Shown one piece after another: positions 1 through 10,618 of a stretch of DNA of 64,000 bases. Made by a program: the position numbers and the translations under genes. The notes beneath the pieces were generated by a model. The model saw nothing but the letters and a program-made list of their open reading frames with translations, had not been told where the DNA came from and ran no database searches. Location: contig VFIW01000002.1 of assembly GCA_006386115.1 (NCBI GenBank), positions 558,001-622,000 on the forward strand, given 5' to 3'. Positions within the stretch are counted from its first letter, which is position 1. Every line of letters starts with the position of its first letter. This stretch comes from Globisporangium splendens (lineage: Eukaryota > Oomycota > Peronosporomycetes > Pythiales > Pythiaceae).

Positions 1-148
1 GCCGCCAGCATGTCCTACACCAGGAAGGACACGACCAACAACTTTGCCGAGTACTGGAGTCTCATACATGGACTCCGAGAAGCCCAACGCAGTCACTTCG
101 AACCGTTGTACGTGATTGGAGACAGTGCACTCATTATCTCCCAACAGC

Positions 149-160
149 GAATGCATCGGT
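149..160. repeat. Target-site duplication, left copy
   Basis: The 12-mer GAATGCATCGGT at 149-160 recurs exactly at 272-283 and flanks the 111-bp LINE tail between them. The uninterrupted site is seen at 4,071-4,082 in the related LINE. Confidence 0.85.
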
Positions 161-271
161 CACATTTACACTCCTAGATGAAATTCGCAATGAAGATTAG
201 GTAGGAGAATGGATATTGTAGGTCACGAAGATGAACCTAAATATACCTCACCTTATAAAGATAAAGATAAA
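161..271 (+). mobile_element. 111-bp 5'-truncated LINE insertion
   Basis: Contains only the last part of the LINE 3' region, matching 4,443-4,551, and ends in a TAAAGA-type simple repeat. It sits inside the RNase H coding part of another LINE copy and is flanked by a perfect 12-bp duplication. The structure is that of a target-primed reverse transcription product that stopped after about 100 nt. Confidence 0.85.
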
Positions 272-283
272 GAATGCATCGGT
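272..283. repeat. Target-site duplication, right copy
   Basis: Exact copy of GAATGCATCGGT at 149-160. Confidence 0.85.
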
Positions 284-530
284 CCCCTCGACAGCACCGG
301 TTGGCACGTTTATACCTGACAAGTCGACGACTCGCGGATTGCATCGACATCCGAGGATGGTACCATCACTACCGTGCCTTCAACAAGATGGCGGACTCAG
401 CCGCCAACCTAGCCATGGATACCAGAACCTCAACGCAAGTTCACTTCCCAACTCATCGAGCTGCTTTCAACAATCTCACCCAGGATCTTGACAACGACGT
501 CATGCATTGGCTTATGCGAAGTTCGGAGGA

Positions 531-3258
531 GTGCCATTGCAGAATGCAAATCTAAGTGGCAGGCTTCGAAACGGGACCGCATTTTTCGGGAGCACATGCA
601 TCATGAACGAAAAACGAGCAAATCCTTCTACAAGCGTATCTCGACCAAGTTCCTTGACAACACTATCTTCGCACTCGGTGGCACAGCGACTTGCGGACCC
701 ATGCGTTCACGAGAACTTGCCGACGACATGGGAGAAGGATGGAAAACAGTCATGCAACAGGCGCCCACTCTGCAAACTGACATCGATCAAATCCTTGATC
801 CAGGAACAGCTATTCCTCCGTCGGACAGATTAGGCTTCCTGCTCAAACCGATCGATTCGAGTGAAATTAAACAGGCTGTGAAGAAATGCAAGAGAGGCAA
901 AGCTCACGGTCCTGACGAACTCGGCAACGACTGGTACAGAGACCACTGTGACGAAATTACCGGTCTATTCGAGCGACTTTTCAACTTGTGGATACCCGAA
1001 TGCGTTCTACCAAGTTCGTTCAGTGAAGCCCATATTCACTGCATAAAAAGTCCGTCTCTGCTGCATCGCCGCTGGACTACAGGCCAATCGCACTCCTCAA
1101 CTCTGATTACAAAATATTCACACGAATATTTGCAACCAGATTACGAATTGTGCTCCCTTGGCTTATCCATCACATGCAAGCTGGTTTCGTTCCAGGGCGA
1201 GCAATCCCGACTACGATCGATGTGCTATTGGCTGCACAACAGCGGGCCACGAGCGACCCCGCCATGTCCAGAGCGATCGCGTTGCTCCTTGATTTTGCTA
1301 AAGCCTATGATTCAATCGATCGCAGCTTTCTGGCACAAGCGCTCCAGCATCTTGGATTCCCATTGAAGTTCGTACGCTTAGTGAAGGTGTTACACTCTCA
1401 AACCACTTACAAGTTCATTGTCAACGGTTTCCTGTCGAGAAAGTACAACGTAACATCCGGAATTAGTCAAGGATGTCCGCTGGCCCCTCTTCTCTTCATC
1501 TTGGCGTTAGAGGTTCTTTATCGGAAAATCGAAGCGAGTGACGAAATACACAGCGTTGAACTCCAGGCAGCAGGATGCGCAACTGAGGTCAGACTTGGAG
1601 GATACGCAGACGACACGACCATTTATCTTAGCGATCCCAAGGATATTAACGCCGTGTTTGCAATCCTGGACAAATATGGAGCAGCTTCTGGGCTTCGAGC
1701 CAATCGGCACAAATCTGCAGTATTACCGCTGAACAAGGAATACAGCTCCACCGAAGAGTCAGTCAGTGACATTCATGTGCTACAACGTGAGGAACATTGC
1801 CGCTACCTCGGCATCCAAGTCGGACAAACGCCTTCGAATGCAAGTAACTGGTCCAAGTGCATCCAAACCTTACGTGTCAGACTTCGACTTGCGCGTCTCA
1901 AAACTCACTCTGGCGCCCAACGCGCAGCAATTGCCAGTGCCGTCATCATACCCAAAGTGCTTTATGTGGCCAGGCACTCCTGGCCCTCTACGGCTATTGT
2001 CAATCAGCTACACGACCTAGTGAAACAATTTATCTGGGGCTCAAGGAATGGTAAGCCTGCGAAACCGTGGATGAAGGAAGAACAAGCTGAGCTCAAAAAA
2101 ATGAATGGAGGCTTGTCGGTACCCAACATCAGAACTGAGCTGATGACGATGAGCGCCACAGCAGTCTCCAAATGGGCAATCACTACCTCTCACATCGATC
2201 AGGTCATCGGGGAAATCTTGCTGCACAACACAAGGGCTTCTTCGACGTACATCACGCCGCTCAATGCAATTCCAAGGCGGCCACTCCAGCTTCGTGATAA
2301 CGTGTGGACAACTGGCGCAGCATTGTGTGCGTCGCTCCATTCTCGACCCTATGAGCCCAGAGAACGTGACAATGTACGTTGGTGTTACGAGCACTTCAAG
2401 TCGACAATTGTGCAGACTCAATGGGACGGCGATGTGTTCCAGATCGACCTCAGCTCTAAAATGTCTGACAGGTTTCCAGGTATCATCGCTGAAGGACGAA
2501 AGCTACGTGGGACATTCTGTGCAGAATGGCTGCCATACATGACATCGACTGCAGATGGGTGGCTTCTTGATTCCAACGGCTCCCCTTACAAGCTTGCTCA
2601 CACATCATTATCAGTTGGAACAGCACAACTGGGTGACATACTTCGATGGGAATGGATAAGACCAGGAGTGCTCAACTTCACCCCAACATGTGGAATCTCC
2701 GGATTCTCCCGGCCGTCTATTCGAGCGCTCGAGCGGTTATGTGCCACGTTGGTATCCAACTTCCCACAGCTTCTGTATCGACCACAGCAAACAAATGTGC
2801 TTCGGCTGTACAACTGGCAACGTCATTACAACCACGAATGGCATCTGCACACCAGTGAAGCAACTCTGACCCACGTCGACACGACCCTAGTCAAAGCTAC
2901 GCATACAGTTCACTCCGCAATGGACTGTGACATCACGGCAACAAGAGACTTGAACGGGCAGAAGGTGTCGTTCCATGCACATCCACGCTTCACAAGAATC
3001 GTGCAACTATGGGGTGGCAACGGACGATACAATACCACCAGATCTTTCTATCGGCAACAAGTTGCAGCAACGAGGACACAAATTGGCAAAGATACTCTAG
3101 ATGCAGCAGTCAACAAAGCTGTCCATACAGCAGGATCTCTGTGGCCTGGACTGCAATTAATCCAATGGAGCGAATTACACAACATCCCAGGGATTACAGT
3201 TTATACAGCCCAGACTCTTCTCCAGCTGAAAGCCAACCGACTCTCCATGTGGAACTAG
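531..3258 (+). pseudogene. LINE reverse transcriptase, frameshifted
   Basis: The RT reads through two frames. From 531 to about 1,045 the frame gives the pre-RT segment up to IHCIKK. A one-base change in an A-run at 1,045-1,049 then moves the RT core to the frame that continues to 3,258. Landmarks in the core are PLDYRPIALL, LLDFAKAYDSIDR, GISQGCPLAPLLF and the catalytic YADD at about 1,602-1,613. The metal-binding aspartates look intact, but the frameshift and the stop at 3,256-3,258 break the polyprotein. The thumb/connection region follows without a recognisable extra domain. Confidence 0.85.
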
Positions 3259-4442
3259 GAGAAAGCTGATCTGTCCTGCTCGAATCCCGAATGTTCCCAA
3301 GTTGTCCAATCTTCTGTTCAACATCTATTCTGGGAGTGTCCGAAAGCCAAACTCATGTGGAACTACTTTTATGCGCTATGGGCGAAGATCGGAATCACTC
3401 CTGGTCACGACCCCGCAATCTGGATCTTCAGTCTGGATCTACCAGATACTCCAATGCATGCATGGACCACGATCAAGAGACACATTATCGGACACAAGTT
3501 CTCCAATGAACATCTCCAAGATCACCTCTATCCGTCGCACACATGCTGTGGCGATATATGAGCGCGTCGCTCATACAAGCCATTTGGTGTGCGCATCTGC
3601 GACGCATGGATTCGGATCGAATCGAATCGACTGCTGAGATGGCGATCATGATGACCAGATTAGAGGCAGGAATGCGAAACCTCACACGACTCGCTGAAGC
3701 GCAAGCTGGAGACTCGGACGGTCACACGGTTGCAGCAGTTATCAAGGCATATGTCGACTGCTTTCTCAGCCAAACCGACGCCATCCCCTTGACTCCAAGT
3801 GATACTCGCGGCGTTTACCTGTTGTTTTTCGATGGTGGATCACGCGGCAATCCAGGACCAGGAGGGACTGGATCCATTATCGTGCATGTCCATAAGGACT
3901 CGCACACAGCCAGTTTAATTTGGGCCGCGAGCATGGCGTATAGCAGGAAGGACACGACCAACAACTTTGCCGAGTACTGGGGTCTCATACATGGACTCCG
4001 AGAAGCCCAACGCAGTCACTTCGAACCATTGTACGTGATTGGAGACAGTGCACTCATTATCTCCCAACAGAGAATGCATCGGTCCCCTCGACAGCACCGA
4101 TTGGCACGTTTATACCAGACAAGTCGACTACTCGCGGATTGCATCGACATCCGAGGATGGTACCATCACTACCGTGCCTTCAACAAGATGGCGGACTCAG
4201 CCGCCAACCTAGCCATGGATACCAGAACCTCAACGCAGGTTCAATTCCCAACTCAAAGAGCTGCTTTCAACAATCTCACCCAGGATCTTGACAACGACGT
4301 CATGCATTGGCTTATGCGAAGTTCGGAAGACCCAAGGTCATTGGACAACACAAGGCAGCATCACATAGGACCAAGAGAACATGCCATCCTGGTCAAAGAT
4401 TATTTAGCATTCAGAAGTGATCTATTGCAATCCGCGCTATAG
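3259..4442 (+). pseudogene. LINE zinc-binding and RNase H region
   Basis: Just after the RT stop, a frame at 3,291-3,560 carries CSNPECS and HLFWECPKA, the zinc-binding pattern common at the end of LINE reverse transcriptases. The frame from 3,543 encodes RNase H: FFDGGSRGNPGPGG (first acidic residue), NNFAEYW (Glu), VIGDSALI (Asp) and a C-terminal NKMADSAANLAMD. Stop at 4,440-4,442. The RNase H part is intact as a domain; the frame breaks before it show the element is dead. Confidence 0.8.
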
Positions 4443-4551
4443 ACACATTTACACTCCTAGATGAAATTCGTAATGAAGATTAGTTAGGAGAATGGATATA
4501 GTAGGTCACGAAGATGAACCTAAATATACCTCACCTTATAAAGAGATAAAG
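4443..4551 (+). repeat. LINE 3' untranslated tail
   Basis: About 109 bp from CACATTTACACTCCTAG to a TAAAGAGATAAAG end. The same tail appears at 161-271 and, reversed, at 5,827-5,937. It is the family's 3' end and the part most likely to be recognised by its own reverse transcriptase. Confidence 0.8.
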
Positions 4552-4806
4552 GTTGGGATGATTCCCTCCTGGTTGGATGGAGGCTGCTCTCGATCTGGGT
4601 GCTCCATGCATTTACGCGCGCGCCGTTGAAGCACTAATGCGGCCACTTCCAACTCCCCTCCGCAGCGGCGTCTGCGCAGCTCCTCTGTGCTGGTGCTCCC
4701 CACCCACTCCAGCCGCACAGAATCACCAAAAATCCTTTTCAAATCCGTAAATTTACAATCACAGACACGATGGCACATTTCCTCACTGACCTTCACTCTC
4801 GACAGC

Positions 4807-5546
4807 CTAAGGTTTCCCTTGGAGTGCATTTCCGGCAATCAAACACGCGCACTGATAACCAAAAGCGCGCACTGGCGACAGTCCAAGTTTCCACACCACG
4901 CGCCAGCGATCGAAAGCGTACCTGCTGCAGCAGCAACAACGTCCAAACGATGGCCAAGTCAACCGATTCGATGCGCAAGGGATTAGTGTATCGAAGACCG
5001 AACTACAAGTCGCGCTGTTGTGGTCTTGACTAGTCCGTGGATCCCGAGCTTGCCTGCAGCGTCTGACATCTGCTTGACGTAGCCATCGTGGAGCGATAAC
5101 CGCATCAACAACTCGCACAAATAGATGCTTCGACATGCGAAATCGGCGCCAGAAGTCCTTGTCGTCGAACACGGCGTTTTCAGCACAGTACTACCGCTGA
5201 AGGCGATCATACCGGCGAATGTAATCGCGGGTCTTGTTTGGACGCTTCCCCGGGAGCGAGCGCCGTGTCCTGCGTCTTCGTATGACGCTTCCAAGTCGGC
5301 TGCCATATCGAGCATGGCTTTGCACACCAGCGTCTCCTCTTCCTCTTGAAGCTCTGTTTCGTGGCGCAGCCATTGCGAAAGATTCACGCGCAATTCCAAC
5401 GCTGCTATCTTCGTGCCTCGTGCTTTGTCTGGGGGCAAGAGTTTCTTCGGTGCGTCAAAGATAAAGAAGCAATCAGAAGCAACCGATGACAATATTTCTG
5501 CTTGCAATTGTTGAAAGTTTTCAAAAGTGGGTGGTATATTTTGCAA
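4807..5546 (-). pseudogene. PIF/Harbinger-type transposase remnant
   Basis: Reading leftward, one frame (5,546 to about 5,280) gives a helical N-terminal region. Other frames then give PNKTRDYIRRYDRL, FWRRFRMSKHLFVRVVDAV (about 5,160-5,110) and SDAAGKLGIHGLVKTTTARL. This order and the RRFRMS-x-LF pattern are typical of the region before the DDE nuclease in PIF/Harbinger transposases and their ALP1-like relatives. At least two frame changes are needed to read it, and no DDE nuclease domain follows, so it is a decayed fragment. The remaining 4,552-4,806 and 5,547-5,812 show nothing recognisable. Confidence 0.6.
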
Positions 5547-5812
5547 TTAGGAGCACCGGTGGAGATGCTCTTCCCGGATAGTGGGAATCACAGCTGCATA
5601 ATGGAGTGTATAGTCTTATGCACACATCAACAACTTCCAACTTGGTGCTGTGAACGCGTCAAAGGCTGCCAGCGGTGTCGGCTCAACCCAGCTCCAGTTC
5701 GACAATAGATGGATTACAACTCTGTCACCAGCTGCTGCTCCGAGGCCAAAACCACCTCCAACTCCATCGAATATTGCTCAGTAGGGCACTTGCATGCCTC
5801 TCGGGTGCTTTG

Positions 5813-5826
5813 AGTGCGCCAAAATC
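5813..5826. repeat. Target-site duplication, left copy
   Basis: The 14-mer AGTGCGCCAAAATC at 5,813-5,826 is repeated exactly at 5,999-6,012. Confidence 0.9.
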
Positions 5827-5998
5827 TTTATCTTTATAAGGTGAGGTATATTTAGGTTCATCGTCGTGACCTACAATATCCATTCTCCTACCTATTCATT
5901 GCGAATTTCATCTAGGAGTGTAAATGTGTCTACAGCGCGGTTTGCAATAGATCACTTCTGAATGCTAAATAATCTTTGACCAGGATGGCATGCTCTAA
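5827..5998 (-). mobile_element. 172-bp 5'-truncated LINE insertion, reversed
   Basis: The reverse complement matches the last part of the LINE from about 4,378 (end of the RNase H ORF) through the 3' tail, ending in TTATAAAGATAAA. It carries no coding function. A perfect 14-bp duplication on both sides and a short A-rich repeat tail mark a clean, probably fairly recent, target-primed insertion. Confidence 0.9.
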
Positions 5999-6012
5999 AG
6001 TGCGCCAAAATC
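5999..6012. repeat. Target-site duplication, right copy
   Basis: Exact copy of AGTGCGCCAAAATC at 5,813-5,826. Confidence 0.9.
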
Positions 6013-6277
6013 GCCTACTTGTGCTTGTGTTTGGCCATTGTTTGCCTGATGCTCAGAATTAGGTTCGATGGTTAAACTGCGTGGGTAGTTTGGGCTAGTT
6101 GACAAGTCATTGCCACGGAGCGAATTGAACAAAAGATGTATACATGCATTTCTAGTCTTAAAAAATGATTGTTCATTGAGTGCGACCTGATGAGCGTGAA
6201 TACTCCAATTGCGAAGTGCTTTCGTGTTGTAAGTCGATCTTGTGTTGCAAGAAGGCGCACATTCTGTGTCAGATGCT

Positions 6278-6520
6278 CTACCAGAAGTGGAAATCGTCCG
6301 TCTGGGCGGTATTCGTTTCTACCTTGGACTCAGTCAAGAAGTGGAGATCGGCCGGCGGGATATCGGACTGAGTGCTTTCAATTGCTGTGTCGAGCGATGT
6401 CGTAGTTGAGGCTTCTCCTCGCAATGAGCGCTGGACTTGTGGGACTTCGGTGGCGTTGGAAATGCTGGCAGCGAACGCGATAACCGCAGCGAGCAGCGAC
6501 ACAACTTTGAAGGAGACCAT
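6278..6520 (-). CDS. Small secreted RxLR-like protein, 80 residues
   Basis: The chosen ATG (6,520) opens with a strong signal peptide: MVSFK, then about 14 hydrophobic residues, with likely cleavage after SNA (residue 23). RSLR follows at residues 31-34, inside the 30-60 window where RxLR host-targeting motifs sit, and is followed by GE. No EER motif is visible. The C-terminal part is short, acidic and Ser/Thr-rich, with no WY-type domain. An upstream in-frame ATG at 6,595 would hide the signal peptide, and an initiator-like element about 60 nt upstream of 6,520 also favours the shorter form. It may be a minimal or truncated effector, or simply a short secreted peptide. The last codons (TGG TAG) overlap a GT, so a further exon is possible. 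Confidence 0.6.
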   Translation of the reverse strand: MVSFKVVSLLAAVIAFAASISNATEVPQVQRSLRGEASTTTSLDTAIESTQSDIPPADLHFLTESKVETNTAQTDDFHFW

Positions 6521-6571
6521 GTTTGCAGGTGGCTTTGGCTTATGGTAGTTTTGACTTGTGTGGAAGGTAGA

Positions 6572-6585
6572 TGAATGAAGAGTGA
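6572..6585 (-). promoter_or_regulatory. Initiator-like element of the small secreted protein gene
   Basis: The minus strand reads TCACTCTTCATTCA, matching 12 of 14 positions of the oomycete initiator TCAYTYYNCAWTTT. It lies about 50-65 nt upstream of the ATG at 6,520. Confidence 0.45.
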
Positions 6586-6599
6586 AAGCAAGCAAACGT

Positions 6600-8577
6600 G
6601 GATCAGGTCTACACAGTCCGTTCTAGGCCGCGGGTGCGCGTCGTAATAGAGCTGGCGCGTATGTCGTGACTGGCCGTGAGGTATTTTTTTCGCGTGCTCG
6701 TCATATGATTATACTCCCATTCGGGCAGGCGCAGGTTTGTCCTTCCTCTGGATTGTGTTGCTGTGCCTTGTCCCACTCAACTCGTGCTTCTTTTTTCATC
6801 GACGAGCGCCGACCTGAACAGCCAGCTACAGTAGCTCATTGCCCTTTGCATGCATGCGTCATGAGGCAGCAAAACTGCGAAGTGTTGACTGCATTTCCTG
6901 TGCGGAAAAGCGTTTATTGAGCATGCTGCGTATTCGAAGTGATCACGTGGACGTGTCTAGCCACATAATTACGCCAGATTGACAACTTCGAGAGAGAGAG
7001 AGAGGGTGGAAAGGAAGTCGCTGTTGCATTGCATGCTGAATGCACAGAGAGAGACTCAACGGTGGATTTCGCGAGTGTCTCACGTGGCGCAAGACATATC
7101 TGCTGATATGGTTGCTCGATTGCCAGGGTGTCAAAGTGTCGACAAAGAGACAACAGGACATGCCGTCTCAGACAGGTACCTCTTTGTCAGTATACCTTTC
7201 AATATCAATAGTTTCAACAATTAGATAACTTCTTAATGCGAAAGTCTTACAAGTGATACGTTTGACCTTTATGTTCTTGTAGATAAGTATCCAAATGGAG
7301 TTGTTGATGTGAGGTGAGGGTCAATTGTGTGCTGAGAGATCGAATCAAATCCTGTCGTCGCAGACTTTTCGGACCTCTCGTGATAGGATCAAAATGCGCA
7401 GTGTGACGTAAACCTCGATCGCGAACGGGTCAGAATTCGGACAGCAGCCCCTTCCTTTTCATCGCCAGATGGGTGACTTGTGAGAACGGCGATGACGCAC
7501 GACGTCGCGTAGACAAGGAATGTGCTGTCCGTGTACATCCGCAGTCTTCTTGCTTGTACTGTGCAAACGCGACGTCCTGGTCCGGCGTCACAGCACAGTG
7601 TTGCAGCCAGAGTGCAGTGCCATTTGATGCAAAATACTCGGACGAAGCTGGTGATATGTGAGCCCGCACAACAACAGCACAATTAGGCGACAGGTAGTAC
7701 AATTGGTTGCACATGAGATCAGCACGAGATCGTACGAGATCCCAACATTTGTAGGAGCTGCTGAATATAATCGCTACTGCAGAAAAGGTATCTTTGTTCT
7801 TCCACCGTGAGCATCTGGTTTAGCACATTACACCCGCCAAAAGTTGCCACTTCACGATGTCGATATCCTTTTCTATGTAGAAAGAATCTTCACAGCTGCC
7901 TGGACTCGTCAATGGTGAAGAGCATTCATTATGCGCATCGCACCAAGAGTTAGATCTGTGAGGAACTATGCCAATAGATCAGCGTCCAAGTCCAAGTTGG
8001 CGGGCCATGGAACGCAGTAATGGGTAACCTCGTGACTGCCATCGTCGTCTTAATCTGGCGCAAACGTAATGGCTTGGCATCTATTGTAGGATCCTACAGT
8101 AGCAGGGAACCCCGGTGACAGTGATCGGCGATAACTCGGTTCGATGAACAAGCATTCCGTGTCGTCGTCAACAGATTCGTGACAGTCGTGACAGGACGAA
8201 AAGCCTCCAGACTGGCGTACCTCTGAGAGTGTTGCGTTGTAGCAAAATCGCCACGTTGTTGCAAAACGTACTGTCTCCAGGATCTGTGAAGTGTCTAGTG
8301 ACAGAAAACGGACGAGTGGATTACGAGTCAGCCACCTGTGCACGACTACCGATATCCCAAAACTCGACCCCGAGTTGCGTGAGTGGTGTCGAAGCACTGT
8401 GATGCAGGCAGGGATAATTTGCCGCATAGTTCAACAAACCGCAGTTGCTGCGACGAAAGTAAAGTGTCTCCCACCGGGGGACATGCGGGTTCAATATTGC
8501 CCATCTGTCGTCGCTCAAAAACGTTATCCACTACCTAGAGACGTGACAAAAGGTATGCAAAGCAGCAGTTAACTTTG
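6600..8577. other. Intergenic, no gene recognised
   Basis: About 2 kb between the small secreted protein gene and the inverted repeat. It holds a short GA microsatellite at about 6,990-7,005. Reading frames are short, overlap on both strands and show no familiar domain, signal peptide or transposon motif. Confidence 0.6.
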
Positions 8578-8828
8578 AAGGTACGCTCCAACTCAAAACA
8601 AACTCAAGAAAAGTGTATATTCTCACGTTCATCTGACCATCAAACGTTGCATTTTATTCCCAGCAAACAAAGCACGCGCCATGAATGCCGGGCAACACGC
8701 ACGCATTTGTAAACATCCAAAATCTGTTGCATATCATAAACTCAAGTCAACTCCAAGAAGCCGGACAATGGCTTCTTTCCTGGTTGATTCTTCCCCAAGC
8801 ACGGCTGAAATAGGCTCGTGACTTTTGC

Positions 8829-10517
8829 TTAGTAGTCCACGCACGAGTACGACGACCAGCTCCAGATGCAGTTGAGCGAGTAGTAGCAGTCGATGAAGCC
8901 GAGCGACGCGCAGTTGGATGGCGTCTTGGTAGTCGGCGCTGGCGTTGGAGCGGACGTTGGCGTCTTGGTGGTCGGCGCTGGCGTTGGAGCGGACGTTGGC
9001 GTCTTGGTGGTCGGCGCTGGCGTTGGAGCGGACGTTGGCGTCTTGGTGGTCGGCGCTGGCGTTGGAGCGGGCGTTGGTGCCACCGTTGGCGTCACGGTCG
9101 TTGGCGCTGGCGTCGTGCTGCCCTGGCTGTTCACTGCCTTCAACGCGTTCACGCGGCCGTAGCCAAAGTTGTTGTTCGGGAACGTACCATCGGCCTTGCC
9201 GCCACACGTGTAGCCCGCGGCCTTGAGCGTCGACGTGTCCGTGGTGGTCGTCAGGATGGACTTGACCTGTGCGAAGGTCAGGCTCGGGTTGTTTTGCAGC
9301 AGGAGCGCCACGACACCTGCGACGTGCGGCGTGGCCATGGACGTGCCGGAGATCGTGTTGTACGCGCTGGTGCCCGTGTTCCACGACGAGCGCACGTTGT
9401 AGCCTGGTGCCGACACCTCGGGCTTCAAGAGACCACCCGTAGATGGCCCCTTGCTGCTGAAGCTCGCGAGACCATCGCTCGAGTCCGTGGCGCCGACGGC
9501 GATGACGTTGGCGTAGTCACCTGGCGAGCTCGCCGTGGTGCACGCCGGGCCCTCGTTGCCGTTGGCAAAGATCGGGATGATGCCGGCGGCAGCCCAGGCG
9601 TTGACGGCCGACTGGTAGAACGTGTCTCCCTGGCCGCCACCCCAGCTGTTGCTCACGAGCTGCGGCGCCTTGGAGCAGTCCTTGTTGTTGCCGCTCGCGT
9701 CCGTGGGACACGTGATGAACTGCGCGCACGAGAGCAAGTCGGCTTCCGTACAGCCGTCGCTCGTGCACCCACGGCACGCGATCCACTTGGCGCCCGGAGC
9801 GACACCGATGCCGTTGGCGCCGATGATGGAGCCCATGGTGTGGGTGCCGTGGCCGTTCTCGTCGGCAGGCGCCGTGGCCTTCTTGGCCGGGTCGTACCAG
9901 CCGTAGGACGAGCGGTAGTTGGCCTTGAGCGCCTCGTGCGTGTAGAGCACGCCCGTGTCGATGGTCGAGACGACGACGTTGGACGCTGTGTTGCCAGCCG
10001 CCCAGACGCTCGGCGCACTGATCTTGGTCACACCCCACTCGTTCGCGAGCAGACCGATGGTGCCGTTGTTGGACGCCGGCAGCACCGTGGGCACGGGCAG
10101 CACGAGCTGCTCGCGCACTTCGTACAAACTCGGCAGCGCCGAGAGCTTCTCGACGAGCTCGAACGTCGCGTCTTCGATGAACACCTGGTTGCTGATCCAG
10201 AAGCTCTTGGAGTTGGAGAAGAGCGGCGTGGCCGAGCTCGCTTCCTGCGTCAAGAGCTGCGTGAGCGAGGCTTGGCTCTCGGTCGAGTGGGCTTCGAGAC
10301 GCTCCACGAGGCTGGCGATCTTGTCGCCGCGCGAGGCAAACTCGGCCTCCTGGACGCTCTGGATGACGGCGTCTGGCGAGGCCTTCAGGGTCACAATGAG
10401 GTTGACGGAGCCCTGAGCACGGAGCGTGCGGTGGACGCCCGGGTGGACCTTCGGAAGCGCCGAGGCGCCGGAGATGGCAGCGACGGCGAGAGCCGCGGCG
10501 AACTTGATGGAGACCAT
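8829..10517 (-). CDS. Secreted subtilisin-like serine protease, copy 1L
   Basis: 562 residues, single exon. Signal peptide 1-20 (cleavage after ASA), then an I9-type inhibitory propeptide up to about 140 and the S8 peptidase domain at about 160-460. The catalytic triad is Asp187 (STIDTGV), His223 (GHGTH) and Ser393 (GTSMATPH); the oxyanion Asn is N321 (GNEGP). Extra cysteines in the 250-281 loops suggest disulphides. A Thr/Pro linker of four 13-residue repeats follows. A Cys-rich tail ends in CVDY. RTLR occurs at 30-33, just after the signal peptide. It is secreted, so extracellular protein digestion is the likely role. It appears identical to 12,958-14,646. AATAAA lies at 8,653-8,658 (minus strand). 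An open antisense frame is a codon-bias shadow. Confidence 0.93.
   Translation of the reverse strand: MVSIKFAAALAVAAISGASALPKVHPGVHRTLRAQGSVNLIVTLKASPDAVIQSVQEAEFASRGDKIASLVERLEAHSTESQASLTQLLTQEASSATPLFSNSKSFWISNQVFIEDATFELVEKLSALPSLYEVREQLVLPVPTVLPASNNGTIGLLANEWGVTKISAPSVWAAGNTASNVVVSTIDTGVLYTHEALKANYRSSYGWYDPAKKATAPADENGHGTHTMGSIIGANGIGVAPGAKWIACRGCTSDGCTEADLLSCAQFITCPTDASGNNKDCSKAPQLVSNSWGGGQGDTFYQSAVNAWAAAGIIPIFANGNEGPACTTASSPGDYANVIAVGATDSSDGLASFSSKGPSTGGLLKPEVSAPGYNVRSSWNTGTSAYNTISGTSMATPHVAGVVALLLQNNPSLTFAQVKSILTTTTDTSTLKAAGYTCGGKADGTFPNNNFGYGRVNALKAVNSQGSTTPAPTTVTPTVAPTPAPTPAPTTKTPTSAPTPAPTTKTPTSAPTPAPTTKTPTSAPTPAPTTKTPSNCASLGFIDCYYSLNCIWSWSSYSCVDY
8916..9071 (-). repeat. 39-bp coding minisatellite, left copy
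   Basis: Four 39-bp units encode the Thr/Pro-rich linker (PTSAPTPAPTTKT-type unit) between the protease domain and the Cys-rich tail. Mirror image of 14,404-14,559. Confidence 0.85.
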
Positions 10518-10576
10518 ACTGGCAGTTTTAGTGGGTGATCTTCGGATGCTTCAGTCGTGGACGATTGCGAGGTACT

Positions 10577-10595
10577 CGGCAAATTGAAGAATGAG
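10577..10595 (-). promoter_or_regulatory. Oomycete initiator of subtilase copy 1L
   Basis: The minus strand reads CTCATTCTTCAATTTGCCG, a full match to TCAYTYYNCAWTTT followed by GCC. It lies 60-78 nt upstream of the ATG at 10,517 and within 25 bp of the inner edge of the inverted repeat. Confidence 0.8.
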
Positions 10596-10618
10596 AGAGG
10601 GAGTTTGAAGCTCGTTGG

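Larger units (their letters stand above)
1..530 (+). mobile_element. LINE 3' fragment (RNase H region), left edge of window
   Basis: This stretch matches the RNase H end of the LINE at 3,930-4,330 almost base for base, including the NNFAEYW and NKMADSAANLAMD segments. It is interrupted at 161-271 by a separate short LINE tail. After about 528 the match to the RNase H region stops and sequence upstream of a reverse transcriptase begins, so the junction near 530 joins two LINE pieces. The fragment has no intact ORF and is cut by the window edge. A nested insertion or recombination between copies would explain the junction; I cannot tell which. Confidence 0.8.
531..4551 (+). mobile_element. Degenerate non-LTR retrotransposon (LINE) with RT and RNase H
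   Basis: A 5'-truncated LINE. In order it has a pre-RT segment, a reverse transcriptase, a zinc-binding C-terminal region and an RNase H domain, then a short 3' region ending in TAAAGAGATAAAG. No apurinic endonuclease is present, so the 5' end has been lost. The coding frame is broken near 1,045, at 3,258 and again before 3,543. RNase H C-terminal to RT places it among the I/Tad-like LINE groups; the exact clade would need a tree. Short 3' fragments with the same tail occur at 161-271 and 5,827-5,998 (reverse), so this family has been active locally. Confidence 0.85.
8578..10618 (-). repeat. Left arm of 2,041-bp inverted repeat
   Basis: Reverse complement of 12,857-14,897. Position x pairs with 23,475 minus x across the whole arm with no length change. 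The match covers the promoter initiator, the full subtilase CDS and about 250 bp of 3' flank. All translated frames on both strands are the same in both arms, and the 3' flank matches by eye. Identity decays at once outside: the outer edge is at 8,578, and the inner edge is at 10,618, with scattered matches to 10,624. Confidence 0.95.

Noticed and set aside
4536..4838. 100-codon minus-strand frame left of the Harbinger remnant
   Set aside because: No recognisable transposase motif; it may be part of the decayed element but cannot be supported.
9294..10538. 414-codon open frame antisense to subtilase copy 1 (and its mirror at 12,937-14,181)
   Set aside because: It is a GC-rich codon-bias shadow of the protease gene, Arg/Val/Gly-rich and low complexity, with no domain or promoter.
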